This document shows, one piece after another, positions 1-8,993 of a stretch of 64,000 bases of DNA. Position numbers and translations under genes: made by a program. Position 1 is the stretch's first letter. Each line of letters starts with the position of its first letter. Origin of the DNA: DASZVB01 sp036272055 (GTDB lineage Bacteria; Myxococcota_A; Polyangia; Polyangiales; Polyangiaceae); the NCBI GenBank assembly GCA_036272055.1, contig DATAZL010000078.1:58883-122882 (forward strand). The letters run 5' to 3'. The notes under the pieces are model-generated. The model was given only the letters and a program-made list of their open reading frames with translations. It was not told where the DNA came from and ran no database searches.

Positions 1-1
1 C

Positions 2-2200
2 CTGGGGGAGGAGCTCACCGAGGCGCGCCTCCCGGCGGAGCTCTCGAAGGCCGCGTACCAGTTCGCGCTGGCGATTCCGCTGAGCTACGTCGCGCTCCTC
101 ATCCTTCCCATCCGCTCCGAGCCGGTGGCGACGACGTTCGCGCTGTTCCTCGTCTTCTCCGCGGCGCTCGCGATGCCGTTTTACCCCGCGGGGATCGCCA
201 TCGCCGCGTCACTGACGCGCACGCGGTTCCCGATCGGGCGAGTCTACGCCGTGGATCTCGCCGGGGCGGCGCTCGGCGCGCCCCTCATGCCGCTGCTCTT
301 GCTCGTCTTCGACGGCGGCAGCGCGATCTTCATGGTCGGCGCGATGGCGGCGGGGGCGGCGCTCGCGTTCGCGCGCGCCGGAACGGACGCCCCGGGCGCG
401 CGCCGTGCAACCTGGGCGCTCGTCGGTCTCGCCGCGCTGTCGCTCGTGAACAACAGCACCGACCACGGCTTTCGCCCCATCTGGGTGAAGGAGCATCCCG
501 AGTACTACTCCGCCGTCGAGACCGAGCTCTGGAACAGCCACTCGCGCATCGAGGTGCTCAAGGCCGCCGCCGGTCCCGCGCTCTACTGGGGCCAGGGCGC
601 CAAATGCCAGCCCCCGATCCTGAACCAGCGCGTGCTCATCATCGACGGGCACGCCGCGACGCCGCTCTACGACGCCGGCAAATCGCTCGAGACGCTGCGC
701 TTCCTCGAATGCGACGTGACCGACGTCGCGAACCTGCTCCGCCCCGGCGGGCCGGCGGCGATCATCGGCGTCGGCGGTTCGCGCGACATCCAGGCCGCGG
801 TGCTCGCCGGACACTCGCCGGTGCTCGGCATCGAGCTCAACGACCGGATGCTCCAGATCCTGCATAGCAAGCTCGGCGCGCCGGCGCTGGTCGCCGATCG
901 CCCCGACGTGCACCTCGTCCACGACGACGCGCGCAGCTATCTGTCGCGCACGAAGGACCAGTTCCGCGTCGTGCAGGCGTCACTCATCGACACCTGGGCC
1001 GCCACCGGGGCCGGCGCCCACGCGCTCGGCGAGAACGGCCTCTACACGCTCGAGGCGTGGCGCACGTTCCTCGACCGTGTCGAGCCGGGCGGCGTCCTCA
1101 CCGTGTCGCGCTGGGCGACGATCGAGACGTCGCGGATGGTCGCTCTCGCCGTTGCCGCGCTCATCGAACGCGGCGTCGCGGAACCCCGGTCGCACCTCGC
1201 GCTCCTCGGTGCTGGCCTCGTGAAGACGCTCATCGTCGGGCGCGATCCCCTGACGGCAGAGGACGGCGCGCTGCTCCGCCGCATCGCCGACGAGCGCGGC
1301 TTCTCCATCGTCGCCCTCCCCGACACCCACGCCGACGACGCGCAGATCGAGTCCGTGCTCGCCGCGACGTCGCGCGCCGAGCTCGATCGCGTGACCCTGA
1401 AGGACGACCTCGATCTCCGTCCCTCCACCGACGATCGCCCGTTCTTCTTCAACGTGATGCGCCTCCGCGCGCTGTTTCATCCCCTGCCGCAGACCGACGC
1501 TGCGACCATCGAGGGGAACCTCCTCGCGACGCGGACCCTCGGGATGACCGTGCTCGCGTCGCTTCTCTTCGCGGTGGGCTCCATCCTCTGGCCCCTGTCG
1601 CGGCGAGCGCGGCCGAAGGGCCACACGAGCAGGACGCTGTTCGGCGGCCTCGCTTATTTCCTGCTGATCGGCGTGGGCTTCATGCTCATCGAGATCGCGA
1701 TCCTTCAGCGGCTCTCGATCGTCCTCGGCCACCCCATCTACGGGCTCATCGTCGTGCTCTCGAGCCTCATCGCTGCGGCCGGCGTGGGCTCGCTCGTGAG
1801 CGACGCGCTGCCGCTATCGACCGCGCCCTACTGCTACGTGTTCCCGGTTGTCATCGGGCTCCTCGTCGTCGTGTTCGCGTTCGTGTGGCCGAGTATCGCA
1901 CCGACGATCATCGCCGCCGAGACGCCGGTCCGCATCGCGTGGTCGGTCGGGGTGACGCTCCTCATCGGGCTTCCCCTCGGGCTCGCGTTCCCGGCCGGCA
2001 TGCGCATCATGCGCGAGAGCCATTCCGACGAGACGCCGTGGCTCTGGGGCCTGAACGGCGTCGGTAGCGTCATGGCGAGCAGCCTCGCGATCCTCATTGC
2101 TCTCGCCGGCGGGCTCACCGTCCTGCTCCTCTGCGCGGCGGGCTGCTACGCGCTCCTCGTCGTGGCTATCGTGGTGATGCGCTCGGGACGACGGGCATAG
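2..2200 (+). CDS. Membrane spermidine-synthase-like protein (5' truncated)
   Basis: The frame is open from the first bases of the window, so the true start lies upstream and the GTG at 125 is internal. The visible protein (about 732 residues) has an N-terminal hydrophobic region, a cytoplasmic middle domain and several C-terminal membrane segments. The middle domain carries a nucleotide-binding stretch (IIGVGGSRD, about residues 213-221 counted from the GTG at 125), an acidic residue in GIELND, and HDDARSYL. This is the spermidine synthase/SAM-methyltransferase fold order. Such membrane-fused SpeE-like proteins are common in myxobacteria and proteobacteria, but their substrate is usually unknown. 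I infer an aminopropyl- or methyltransferase-like role at the membrane and would not call it a genuine SpeE. The 3' end overlaps the convergent lipoprotein gene by about 35 bp. Confidence 0.75.
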   Translation: MGEELTEARLPAELSKAAYQFALAIPLSYVALLILPIRSEPVATTFALFLVFSAALAMPFYPAGIAIAASLTRTRFPIGRVYAVDLAGAALGAPLMPLLLLVFDGGSAIFMVGAMAAGAALAFARAGTDAPGARRATWALVGLAALSLVNNSTDHGFRPIWVKEHPEYYSAVETELWNSHSRIEVLKAAAGPALYWGQGAKCQPPILNQRVLIIDGHAATPLYDAGKSLETLRFLECDVTDVANLLRPGGPAAIIGVGGSRDIQAAVLAGHSPVLGIELNDRMLQILHSKLGAPALVADRPDVHLVHDDARSYLSRTKDQFRVVQASLIDTWAATGAGAHALGENGLYTLEAWRTFLDRVEPGGVLTVSRWATIETSRMVALAVAALIERGVAEPRSHLALLGAGLVKTLIVGRDPLTAEDGALLRRIADERGFSIVALPDTHADDAQIESVLAATSRAELDRVTLKDDLDLRPSTDDRPFFFNVMRLRALFHPLPQTDAATIEGNLLATRTLGMTVLASLLFAVGSILWPLSRRARPKGHTSRTLFGGLAYFLLIGVGFMLIEIAILQRLSIVLGHPIYGLIVVLSSLIAAAGVGSLVSDALPLSTAPYCYVFPVVIGLLVVVFAFVWPSIAPTIIAAETPVRIAWSVGVTLLIGLPLGLAFPAGMRIMRESHSDETPWLWGLNGVGSVMASSLAILIALAGGLTVLLLCAAGCYALLVVAIVVMRSGRRA

Positions 2201-3125
2201 TCGTCGCGCGAGAGAACACCAGGACGTAGCTGCCGGCGGACGCCGACAGAAGGACGGTGCGGCCCACGTGAGCGTCGCGGTCGAACCCCGGCACCCACGG
2301 CAGCGCGTTCCACGTCGGCGTGTCCTTGATCTGCTCGGGGCTCACCAGATCGAGCTCCGTGTAGTGGTTCGCGGTCAGCGTCCGTAGCGCGGGGCCGAAG
2401 CTCCACTGGGCGGTCTCGGGGCGCGGCTCGACGTCGTTGTGCATCAGGCCGCCATAGGCGACCACGGCGCGGTTGTCCTTCGCCGCCACGTGCGCCGCGA
2501 CGAGCTTCGACACCGTTTCCTGCATGAGGCGGGTCACGACGTCGAGGCTCACGGTGACCACGTCCGGCCCTGCCTTCGCGATCAGCGCCAGGTCGTCACA
2601 GGTCGGCTCGAGGGCGTGTGGGGCGATCCCGAGCGCCTTCGCCCGCGTCCCGAGCTCCACGTAGTCGCTCTGGTCGGTCTTCGCCTGATGCTCTGTGACG
2701 ACCTTCTGCTCCTGCCGTGCCTTGTTCGCCGCGGGCGCGCACTTCGGGTTCGGCAGCATGAGCTCGATGACGAGATCCGTCGCGCGCCCCGCGAGCTCGG
2801 GCAAGAGCTCGCGCATGAAGTGGCGGGTCGTCGACTCGACGCTCTCGGTGCCCTGCTGCGCGTGCGATTCGCCGATGGCGAGCACGACCGGGAGCGGATA
2901 GAGGACCGTCGAGAACGCGGCGGCCGCGTCCGGGAAGATCCGGCAAGGGATCTTGCCGCAATCCGACGCGCTGAGCGGCGCCGCCGTGGGTCGGGGGGCC
3001 GCCGACGACACCGTCACGGCTCCTGCGTCTGCCCCCGCCGCATTGCCGTCCGTGTGCGGCGCCCGGGCATTGCACGCAGTCACCAGCGTCGTGACGAGCG
3101 TCGAGCCGACCCATCTGCGAAGCAT
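2166..3125 (-). CDS. Lipoprotein, Tiki/ChaN-like (EreA-type) superfamily
   Basis: The start at 3125 is preferred over the longer frame (3167) because it gives a clean lipoprotein signal, MLRRWVGSTLVTTLVTAC, with the lipobox cysteine at residue 18. After a low-complexity Ala/Thr/Pro linker the mature part has LAIGESHAQQGTE, an acidic VIELMLP segment and a late VVAYGGLMHND motif. This GE-x-H plus G-x-x-H pattern is typical of the ChaN/TraB/Tiki and erythromycin-esterase-like fold. The family includes haem-binding and metal-dependent hydrolase members, so no substrate can be assigned. The 3' end overlaps the end of the upstream convergent membrane protein gene. Confidence 0.5.
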   Translation of the reverse strand: MLRRWVGSTLVTTLVTACNARAPHTDGNAAGADAGAVTVSSAAPRPTAAPLSASDCGKIPCRIFPDAAAAFSTVLYPLPVVLAIGESHAQQGTESVESTTRHFMRELLPELAGRATDLVIELMLPNPKCAPAANKARQEQKVVTEHQAKTDQSDYVELGTRAKALGIAPHALEPTCDDLALIAKAGPDVVTVSLDVVTRLMQETVSKLVAAHVAAKDNRAVVAYGGLMHNDVEPRPETAQWSFGPALRTLTANHYTELDLVSPEQIKDTPTWNALPWVPGFDRDAHVGRTVLLSASAGSYVLVFSRATTMPVVPSASPR

Positions 3126-3204
3126 CCTCGTCGATATTACACGGGCCCGCGCCGGGCGGAGTGGCAACGCCGCGGGCGCGCATTAAGATCCGGATCTCGC
3201 CGTC

Positions 3205-3654
3205 ATGCGCTCCACGCCGTCCGTCACCCTCCGTCGCCGCCGTCTCTCCGACGAGACGTTCATCGCGGAGCTCGGGCGCGAGGCGTTCGGCGAGTACTCC
3301 GCGGCCGCGTCATCCCACACGACGCAGATGGCGGCCGTGGCCTTCACCCTGATCGCCGAGCGCGACGACGTGTCGGTGGGCCTCCTCATCGTCGACGTGC
3401 GCGGCACCCGGGCGCACCTCGCTGCGATCGCCGTCCGCACCGAGTGGCGCGGGGTCGGCATCGGGCAAGCCCTGCTCCGCGCCGGCGAGACGGCGGCGCG
3501 CGACCTCGGTGCGACGGAGATGGATCTCGCGACGGCGGACTCTAACCTCGCCGCGTCGGAGCTGTTCCTCAGGAACGGTTACCTGCGCCGCCGCGTCCGC
3601 ACGCGATACTACGGGCGCGGACAGCACGCGGTCGAGATGTACAAGGCGCTCTGA
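3205..3654 (+). CDS. GNAT-family N-acetyltransferase
   Basis: This 149-residue protein has the length and layout of a single GNAT domain. The acetyl-CoA pyrophosphate loop reads RGVGIGQALL (about residues 80-90), preceded by the beta-4 strand LAAIAVRTEW. The C-terminal part, NLAASELFLRNGYLRR, is the usual motif B region, where the Asn-Ala-x-x-LF-x-x-GF pattern occurs. It should transfer an acetyl group to an amine, but the substrate cannot be read from the sequence. It is a single gene convergent with glnS, separated by a strong palindrome. It starts at ATG 3205 without a striking ribosome binding site. Confidence 0.8.
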   Translation: MRSTPSVTLRRRRLSDETFIAELGREAFGEYSAAASSHTTQMAAVAFTLIAERDDVSVGLLIVDVRGTRAHLAAIAVRTEWRGVGIGQALLRAGETAARDLGATEMDLATADSNLAASELFLRNGYLRRRVRTRYYGRGQHAVEMYKAL

Positions 3655-3683
3655 AGAGCCGTCTCGCGGCCGCGAGCGGCTCT
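3655..3683. terminator. Candidate bidirectional terminator/palindrome between convergent genes
   Basis: A near-perfect palindrome has outer arms AGAGCCG and CGGCTCT around an inner CTCGCGG/CCGCGAG stem, with one bulged base. It begins right after the acetyltransferase stop codon and reaches into the glnS stop codon. There is no T tract on either side, so a factor-independent stop is uncertain. The position between convergent genes favours a transcription-end role. Confidence 0.4.
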
Positions 3684-5388
3684 ACTTGCCCTTCTGCTCC
3701 TGCTTCGCCCAGCTGTCGCGGAGCCCGATGGTGCGATTGAAGACGAGCGCGTCGGGCTTCGAGTCGACTCCGTCGACGACGAAGTAGCCGAGCCGCTCGA
3801 ACTGGTAGCTCGTCCCGGGTGTGGCCTTCGCGAGACTCGGTTCGAGCTTCGCTCCGTGAAGCGTCTCGAGCGACGCGGCGTTCAGGTGCTTCGTGAACGG
3901 CGTGCCCTGCTCTTCCCCCTCTGACGGGTTCTCGACGGAGAAGAGACGATCGTAGAGCCGTACGTCGGCGTCGACGGCGTGCTTCGCCGAGACCCAGTGG
4001 ATCGTGCCCTTCACCTTGCGGCCGTCCTTCGGCATGCCGCCGCGGGAGTCGGGATCCCACGTGCAGCGGAGCTCGACGACTGCGCCGCTCGCGTCCTTGA
4101 CGACGTCCTTGCAGCGGACGAGGCACGCCGAACGAAGACGCACCTCGGCGCCCGGCGCGAGCCGGAACCAGCCCTTCGGAGAGTCCTCACGGAAGTCGTC
4201 CTGCTCGACGTACAGCTCCCGCGAGAAGGGCACCTTGCGCGTGCCGCGGTCGGCGAACTCCGGATGATTCGGCGCGTCGAACCACTCCACCTCCCCCTCG
4301 GGGAAATTCTCGATGACGAGCTTGAGCGGGCGGAGAACCGCCATCGTCCGGAGGGCGCGCGCATTGAGATCCTCGCGGAGCTCGTGCTCGAGGAGCGCGA
4401 CGTCCACCATGCCGTCTCTCCGCGCGACGCCGATGCGCTCGCAGAAGCCGCGGATCGCGTCCGGCGTGTACCCGCGGCGGCGAAGACCGGCGAGCGTCGG
4501 CATGCGGGGGTCGTCCCAGCCGGAGACGTGCTTCTCGGCGACGAGGATCTGGAGCTTCCGCTTCGAGAGCACGGTGTAGCCGATGTTCAGTCGCGCGAAC
4601 TCGATCTGCTGCGGAGGATCGGGCACGCCGATGGTGTCGACGAACCAGTCGTAGAGCGCGCGGTGGTTCTCGAACTCGAGGGTGCAGATCGAGTGCGTGA
4701 TGCGCTCGATGGCGTCGCACTCGCCATGTGCGTAGTCGTACATCGGATAGATGCACCACTTGTCCCCCGTGCGGTGATGGGGCGCCTTCCGGATGCGGTA
4801 CATCGGCGGGTCGCGAAGGTTCATGTTCGGCGACAGCATGTCGATCTTCGCGCGGAGCACGTGGGCACCGTCGGCGAACTCGCCCGCGCGCATGCGGTGT
4901 AGGAGATCGAGGTTCTCGTCGATGCTGCGGTCGCGGAACGGGCTCGGCGTGCCCTTCTTGTAAAAGTTACCGCGGCTCTCGCGGATCTCGTCGAGGGAGC
5001 GGCTGTCGACGTAGGCCTTGCCGGCCTTCACGAGCTGCTCGGCCCAGCCGTAGAGCTGCTCGAAGTAATCCGACGCGAAGAAGAGATTATCCCACTCGAA
5101 CCCGAGCCAGCGCACGTCGGCCTGGATCGAATCGACGAACTCCACTTCTTCCGTCACCGGATTCGTGTCGTCGAATCTCAGGTTACACGTGCCGCCATAT
5201 TTTTTCGCGAGCCCGAAGTTCAGACAGATGCTCTTCGCGTGACCGATGTGCAGATAGCCGTTCGGCTCCGGCGGGAAACGCGTGGCGACGCGTCCCTGGT
5301 GCTTACCTTCACTGCGATCGGTGTCGATCAGATCGTGAATGAAGTTCGGGGGATTCGGATCGGAAGTTTTTTCCGTGTGTTCGGCCAT
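3682..5388 (-). CDS. glnS: Glutamine--tRNA ligase
   Basis: The enzyme charges tRNA-Gln with glutamine in the cytoplasm. The 568-residue length matches bacterial GlnRS. The class I signature is visible as PPEPNGYLHIGHAKS (HIGH at residues 47-50), and the KMSKS loop appears as VLSKRKL near residue 275. The GluRS/GlnRS-type catalytic domain is followed by the C-terminal anticodon-binding beta-barrel (FPEGEVEWFDAPNHPE region onward). The gene is monocistronic, convergent with the acetyltransferase and divergent from the following exported protein. Presence of GlnRS means this organism need not rely on Glu-tRNA-Gln amidation, although both routes can coexist. Confidence 0.97.
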   Translation of the reverse strand: MAEHTEKTSDPNPPNFIHDLIDTDRSEGKHQGRVATRFPPEPNGYLHIGHAKSICLNFGLAKKYGGTCNLRFDDTNPVTEEVEFVDSIQADVRWLGFEWDNLFFASDYFEQLYGWAEQLVKAGKAYVDSRSLDEIRESRGNFYKKGTPSPFRDRSIDENLDLLHRMRAGEFADGAHVLRAKIDMLSPNMNLRDPPMYRIRKAPHHRTGDKWCIYPMYDYAHGECDAIERITHSICTLEFENHRALYDWFVDTIGVPDPPQQIEFARLNIGYTVLSKRKLQILVAEKHVSGWDDPRMPTLAGLRRRGYTPDAIRGFCERIGVARRDGMVDVALLEHELREDLNARALRTMAVLRPLKLVIENFPEGEVEWFDAPNHPEFADRGTRKVPFSRELYVEQDDFREDSPKGWFRLAPGAEVRLRSACLVRCKDVVKDASGAVVELRCTWDPDSRGGMPKDGRKVKGTIHWVSAKHAVDADVRLYDRLFSVENPSEGEEQGTPFTKHLNAASLETLHGAKLEPSLAKATPGTSYQFERLGYFVVDGVDSKPDALVFNRTIGLRDSWAKQEQKGK

Positions 5389-5548
5389 CGATGCTCATTT
5401 CGAAGATGCTCCGGGTGCACTCGCGGCGCAAGACAAACCGGCCCGCCGGCGGAGCAGCGCGGGCCGACCTTTCGCTCTACACAATTCGACACAGCGGTCG
5501 CGCGATAGTTTCTCCACGCACTCGCATCACATTCATCAGGAGTTAAGG

Positions 5549-6265
5549 ATGAAAATGATGTGCCGCATCGCGTTCCACGCAGCAGCCGTCCTGGGGCTGT
5601 GCATCCCGTGCCGCGCCGCATTCGCGCTCGAGAACGACGACCCCGTCGCGCGCCCCGAACGCGCGACGCCGTCGGTGGCGCCCTCCGAGTCGCAAGACCC
5701 GAAGCGCGACGAAGCGCCGCCCGACAGGAAGAAAGAAGGCAATCGGCGGGTCGATCACGTCCGTCTCGGCGTGCTCGGTAGCGTCGCGTTCCCGAGGCCG
5801 CTCGCCATCGAGGGCATGGTGAAGCTCGAGAACACGTTCGGGCTCGGCATCGAGTACAGCGCGCTCCCCGAGCTCACCATCGACACCGTGCAGACCCACT
5901 TCTGGGCGGTCGCTGCCGACGCGCGCTACTTCCCGTTCCACGACGCGTTCTTCGTCGGGCTCCGTGCCGGACGACAGCACCTCGGAGGCGACGCCAACGT
6001 GACCGTCGTCGGCGTCGGCTCGTTGAACGAAGCCGTCTCCGTCGACACGACGTTCATCAACCCGCGCATCGGCTTCCTGTGGACGTGGGATCCCGGCGTG
6101 TCGCTCGGCATCAACCTGGGCATCCAGGTGCCGGTATCGGTGTCGTCGTCGAGCTCCTTGCCGTCCACCGTGACCCTCGCCTCCGACGTCACCCGCGTCA
6201 CCAACTCGCTCGGTCGTTACGCTCTGCCGACCGTAGATCTACTGCAGCTCGGCGTGCTTCTCTGA
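5549..6265 (+). CDS. Exported beta-rich (outer-membrane-type) protein
   Basis: The start at ATG 5549 is chosen over the longer frame because AGGAG lies at 5538-5542 and because the protein then begins with a good signal peptide (MKMMCRIAFHAAAVLGLC..., cleavage around AFALEN). The mature part (about 215 residues) has a charged Pro/Glu/Lys linker. A series of alternating hydrophobic strands with glycine turns follows (VGLRAGRQHLGG, NPRIGFLWTWDPGVSLG, INLGIQVPVSVSSS). It ends in the hydrophobic LLQLGVLL. This looks like a small outer-membrane beta-barrel of the type common in myxobacteria. I recognise no characterised family. Confidence 0.6.
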   Translation: MKMMCRIAFHAAAVLGLCIPCRAAFALENDDPVARPERATPSVAPSESQDPKRDEAPPDRKKEGNRRVDHVRLGVLGSVAFPRPLAIEGMVKLENTFGLGIEYSALPELTIDTVQTHFWAVAADARYFPFHDAFFVGLRAGRQHLGGDANVTVVGVGSLNEAVSVDTTFINPRIGFLWTWDPGVSLGINLGIQVPVSVSSSSSLPSTVTLASDVTRVTNSLGRYALPTVDLLQLGVLL

Positions 6266-6266
6266 A

Positions 6267-6341
6267 CGGGGGGCCTCGGCCTCGGCGGGCTCGCTTCGCT
6301 CGCGTAGTTCCGCAGCGTTGATGCCTCGGGAACGGCGCTGC
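6267..6341 (+). repeat. Degenerate copy of the GC-hairpin repeat family (copy 1)
   Basis: This short copy starts one base after the stop codon of the exported protein gene. It keeps a damaged GGGGGGCC stem, the GGGCTCGCTTCGCTCGCG module and the end module CGTAGTTCCGC...TTGATGCCTC. The middle TTCGCC/GGCGAA hairpin is missing. It lies in the short space before the convergent histidine kinase gene. Confidence 0.7.
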
Positions 6342-6419
6342 TCGCCGATGAAGCATCTTGGATCCCGGGGACAAGCTGCCGAACCAGTTCGAGCACGACG
6401 GGGTAGATTTCGAGCGTCA

Positions 6420-7910
6420 TCACGCGTGCGACGGCACTGACGCGCGCACCGTCGTGCCCACCGTCTTCGCGCTCTCCACGGCTATCTTGCCGCCGTGCGC
6501 CTCGACGATGCGCTTCGCGAGCGTGAGCCCGAGACCGACGCCGCCCGTCCCGCGTGAACGGCTTCGCTCGCTCCGGAAGAACGGGTCGAAGATGCGCGGC
6601 AGATCCTCATCGGGGATCCCGATTCCGTGATCGCTGACCTCGAAGACGACCTGGTCGCCCGCGGCCCGCGCGCGGAGCACGATGCCCTCACCGGCGGCCT
6701 TCGAATATTTGTGGGCGTTCTCGAGCAGATTGTCGATCACCCGGCGAAGGAGCGTCGGGTCCGCGAGCAGCGGCGGCGGCTCTCCCTCGATCACGACCTC
6801 GAGCGGCCGGCCCGGGTGCTGGGTACGAAAGCGTTCGGCGGCGCGCTCGCACAGCGTACGAGGCGCGATCTCCTCGCGGCGGAGCGCGAAGCCCGCGGGC
6901 GACGCCTGGCGCGACTCGACCGCGAGCCGCGTCGTCGCGAGCACGTCGTCGATGAGCGCCTCGAGCTCCGACAGATCGTGCGCTATCTCGCCGAGGGACG
7001 CCCGCGCGGCCGCGGCGTCACCTTCGGCGGCGATCTCGAGCGCGACTCGAATGCGCGCGAGCGGCGTTCGTAGCTCGTGCGACAGATTCGCGAGCAGCTC
7101 CTTCTCGGCGAGCAAGAGCTCGCTCATGCGCGCGGCCATCTCGTCGAAGACGCGTCCGACCTCCCCGAGCTCGTCGGAGCGCGACAGGTTCGTGCGCGCC
7201 GACAGATCTCCGCGGCCGAGCGACCGCGCCGCCCGCGAGAGCTCGCCGAGCGGACCCGTGATCCAGCGCGTCGTGAGATACGCGCCGACCCCCACCACGA
7301 CGAGGCCGCTCACGAGCGCGAGCACCCACTCGAACGGACCCGGTCCGGGATGCGGGATCCGTGCGACGAGCACGCCGTCGCCCGACGGAAATTCGAGCTT
7401 CGTGTACATGTCGGGCGGCGGCCCGAGCCCGTGGTCGTGCCCGTCATGAGGGTGCTCGCCGAACGGCGGCGGCCCGAGCGGCAGCATGCCCGGCGGGCCG
7501 CCGAACGGCGGCGGCCCGAACGGCGGTTCACCGGTGCCACCGTGAAAGCGCGGATCGCGCGGCGGAGGTCCGAGCGGTTGCTCGCCGGGACGGAGCCCGT
7601 GTAGCGCCCGCGCGCCGAAGTGCGGCGGCGGCAAGGCGGGTTCGGCGTTCGTCGCGACGAGGTGATCCGCCTCGTCGTACGCGGACAGTAGGAGCCCGTG
7701 GCGCTTGAGGATCCGATCGAGCTCGGCGCGGAGCGCTGCGCGATCGCCGAGGAGCGGCTTCAGCTCGGTAGCGACGGCGCGCGGATCGGTGCGCTCTGCC
7801 ATGCGCGACCCGACGTAGCCGATGAGCCACGCCGCGCACACGAACAGGACGACCTGGACGACACCGACGGCGTAAAGCCGCCAGCCGAGGCTCTTCCTGA
7901 GGAGCTTCAT
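6420..7910 (-). CDS. Sensor histidine kinase with Pro/Gly/His-rich periplasmic domain
   Basis: This is the membrane sensor kinase of a two-component system. Transmembrane segments lie at about residues 13-31 and 194-214, followed by a HAMP domain (to about 265). The HisKA motif LSHELRTPLARI has the phospho-accepting His278. The ATPase domain has DNLLENAHKYSKA (N box), SDHGIGIPDEDLPRIF (G1) and GVGLGLTLAKRI (G2). The periplasmic region at about residues 95-170 is extremely rich in Pro, Gly and His, with repeated GPPPFG-type units and a HPHDGHDHG cluster. That composition suggests metal or cation sensing. The gene overlaps the regulator gene by 4 bp, so the two are translated together. Confidence 0.93.
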   Translation of the reverse strand: MKLLRKSLGWRLYAVGVVQVVLFVCAAWLIGYVGSRMAERTDPRAVATELKPLLGDRAALRAELDRILKRHGLLLSAYDEADHLVATNAEPALPPPHFGARALHGLRPGEQPLGPPPRDPRFHGGTGEPPFGPPPFGGPPGMLPLGPPPFGEHPHDGHDHGLGPPPDMYTKLEFPSGDGVLVARIPHPGPGPFEWVLALVSGLVVVGVGAYLTTRWITGPLGELSRAARSLGRGDLSARTNLSRSDELGEVGRVFDEMAARMSELLLAEKELLANLSHELRTPLARIRVALEIAAEGDAAAARASLGEIAHDLSELEALIDDVLATTRLAVESRQASPAGFALRREEIAPRTLCERAAERFRTQHPGRPLEVVIEGEPPPLLADPTLLRRVIDNLLENAHKYSKAAGEGIVLRARAAGDQVVFEVSDHGIGIPDEDLPRIFDPFFRSERSRSRGTGGVGLGLTLAKRIVEAHGGKIAVESAKTVGTTVRASVPSHA

Positions 7911-8626
7911 CGATCGTCGGGCGTGAGCACGTAGCCCACGCCACGGATCGTCTTCAGGAGCCGCGGACTGCGCGGATCTTCCTCGAGCTTGTGACGGAGC
8001 CGCGACACGTGGACGTCGATGGAGCGATCGAAGGCGTCCTCCGACGAGCCGTGCATCAGCTCGAGGAGCTGCTCGCGGCCGAGTACCCGGCCCGGGCGCT
8101 CGGCGAGCGCCTTCAGGAGCGCGAACTCGTAGGACGTCAGCTCGAGACGACGGCCCCGCAGCGTCGCGGTCACGGTGACGGTATCGACGATCAGATCGCC
8201 GACCTCGATGCGCGGCGAATCGGGTCCGGTCTTGCCGCGCGCACGCCTTGCCTGAGCGCGGATCCGGGCGAGGAGCTCACGCGACGAGAACGGCTTGCTC
8301 ACGTAGTCGTCGGCGCCGCCCTCGAGACCCATGACGCGATCGGCCTCCTCGGTGCGCGCGGTCACCATGATGACCGGCACGTCAACCCGCTGGCGGAGCT
8401 TCCGGCACACCTCGAGACCGTCCTCGCCGGGGAGCATCAGATCGAGGAGCACGACGTCGGGACGGACCCGGAGCACCTCGGCGACCGCGAGATCGCCGCG
8501 GGGCACGACCGTCACCTCGACGCCGTGCGACTTCAGGTACTGGGACGTGAGCCTCGCGAGCCGCTCGTCGTCCTCCACGTAGAGCACGGTGAGGAGCTCG
8601 TGCTCGCCCGACTCCGAGGTCTTCAT
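7907..8626 (-). CDS. OmpR/PhoB-family response regulator
   Basis: The receiver domain has the acidic pair in LYVEDDERL, the phospho-acceptor Asp62 in LLDLMLPGEDG, and the conserved Lys in YVSKPFSSRELL. The winged-helix DNA-binding domain ends in the canonical LLKTIRGVGYVL. I place the start at ATG 8626. Longer in-frame starts up to 8674 would put the N-terminus inside a GC-rich repeat that recurs elsewhere in non-coding DNA. It is the first gene of the pair and overlaps the kinase by 4 bp. Its targets are not visible, but the partner's His-rich sensor suggests a metal or envelope-stress response. Confidence 0.93.
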   Translation of the reverse strand: MKTSESGEHELLTVLYVEDDERLARLTSQYLKSHGVEVTVVPRGDLAVAEVLRVRPDVVLLDLMLPGEDGLEVCRKLRQRVDVPVIMVTARTEEADRVMGLEGGADDYVSKPFSSRELLARIRAQARRARGKTGPDSPRIEVGDLIVDTVTVTATLRGRRLELTSYEFALLKALAERPGRVLGREQLLELMHGSSEDAFDRSIDVHVSRLRHKLEEDPRSPRLLKTIRGVGYVLTPDDR

Positions 8627-8654
8627 CGAGATAGAGGATGACATCGACTGCATC

Positions 8655-8922
8655 GGGGGGGCCCTGCTTTCCATGGAGCGGGGGGCCTTGGCCCCCCGCA
8701 GCTTCGCCTTCGGCGAACTGCTCCCCCCGCCGCTTCGCGGGCTCGCTTCGCTCGCGCTGCTTCGCCTTCGGCGAACTGCTCCCCCCGTTTAGTCACGGGG
8801 GCCTTGCCCCCGCGGCTCGCTGACGCGACCGCTCCCCCGCCGCCTTCGCGTGCTCGCTCCGCTCGCGTAGTTCTGCATCTTTGATTTCCGCGGGGACGAC
8901 GGTGGCGTCGATGCGGAACTAC
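8655..8922 (+). repeat. GC-hairpin repeat family (copy 2, long)
   Basis: This long copy fills most of the 367-base gap between the regulator gene and the membrane protein gene. It has GGGGGGCC-TT-GGCCCCCC, then TTCGCC-TTC-GGCGAA, then CTCCCCCC and CGCTTCGCG modules. A second TTCGCC/GGCGAA module and a diverged G/C stem follow. It ends with GTAGTTCTGCAT facing ATGCGGAACTAC, an inverted pair about 35 bases apart. No gene is visible in it. The apparent reading frames across it are by-products of the repeat. Confidence 0.85.
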
Positions 8923-8993
8923 TGAATCCTGCGCTCCGACGTCGAAGCGAGCATTGCGCTCTTATTTCGATTTGTTGCGACGCGTCTGGTCGG

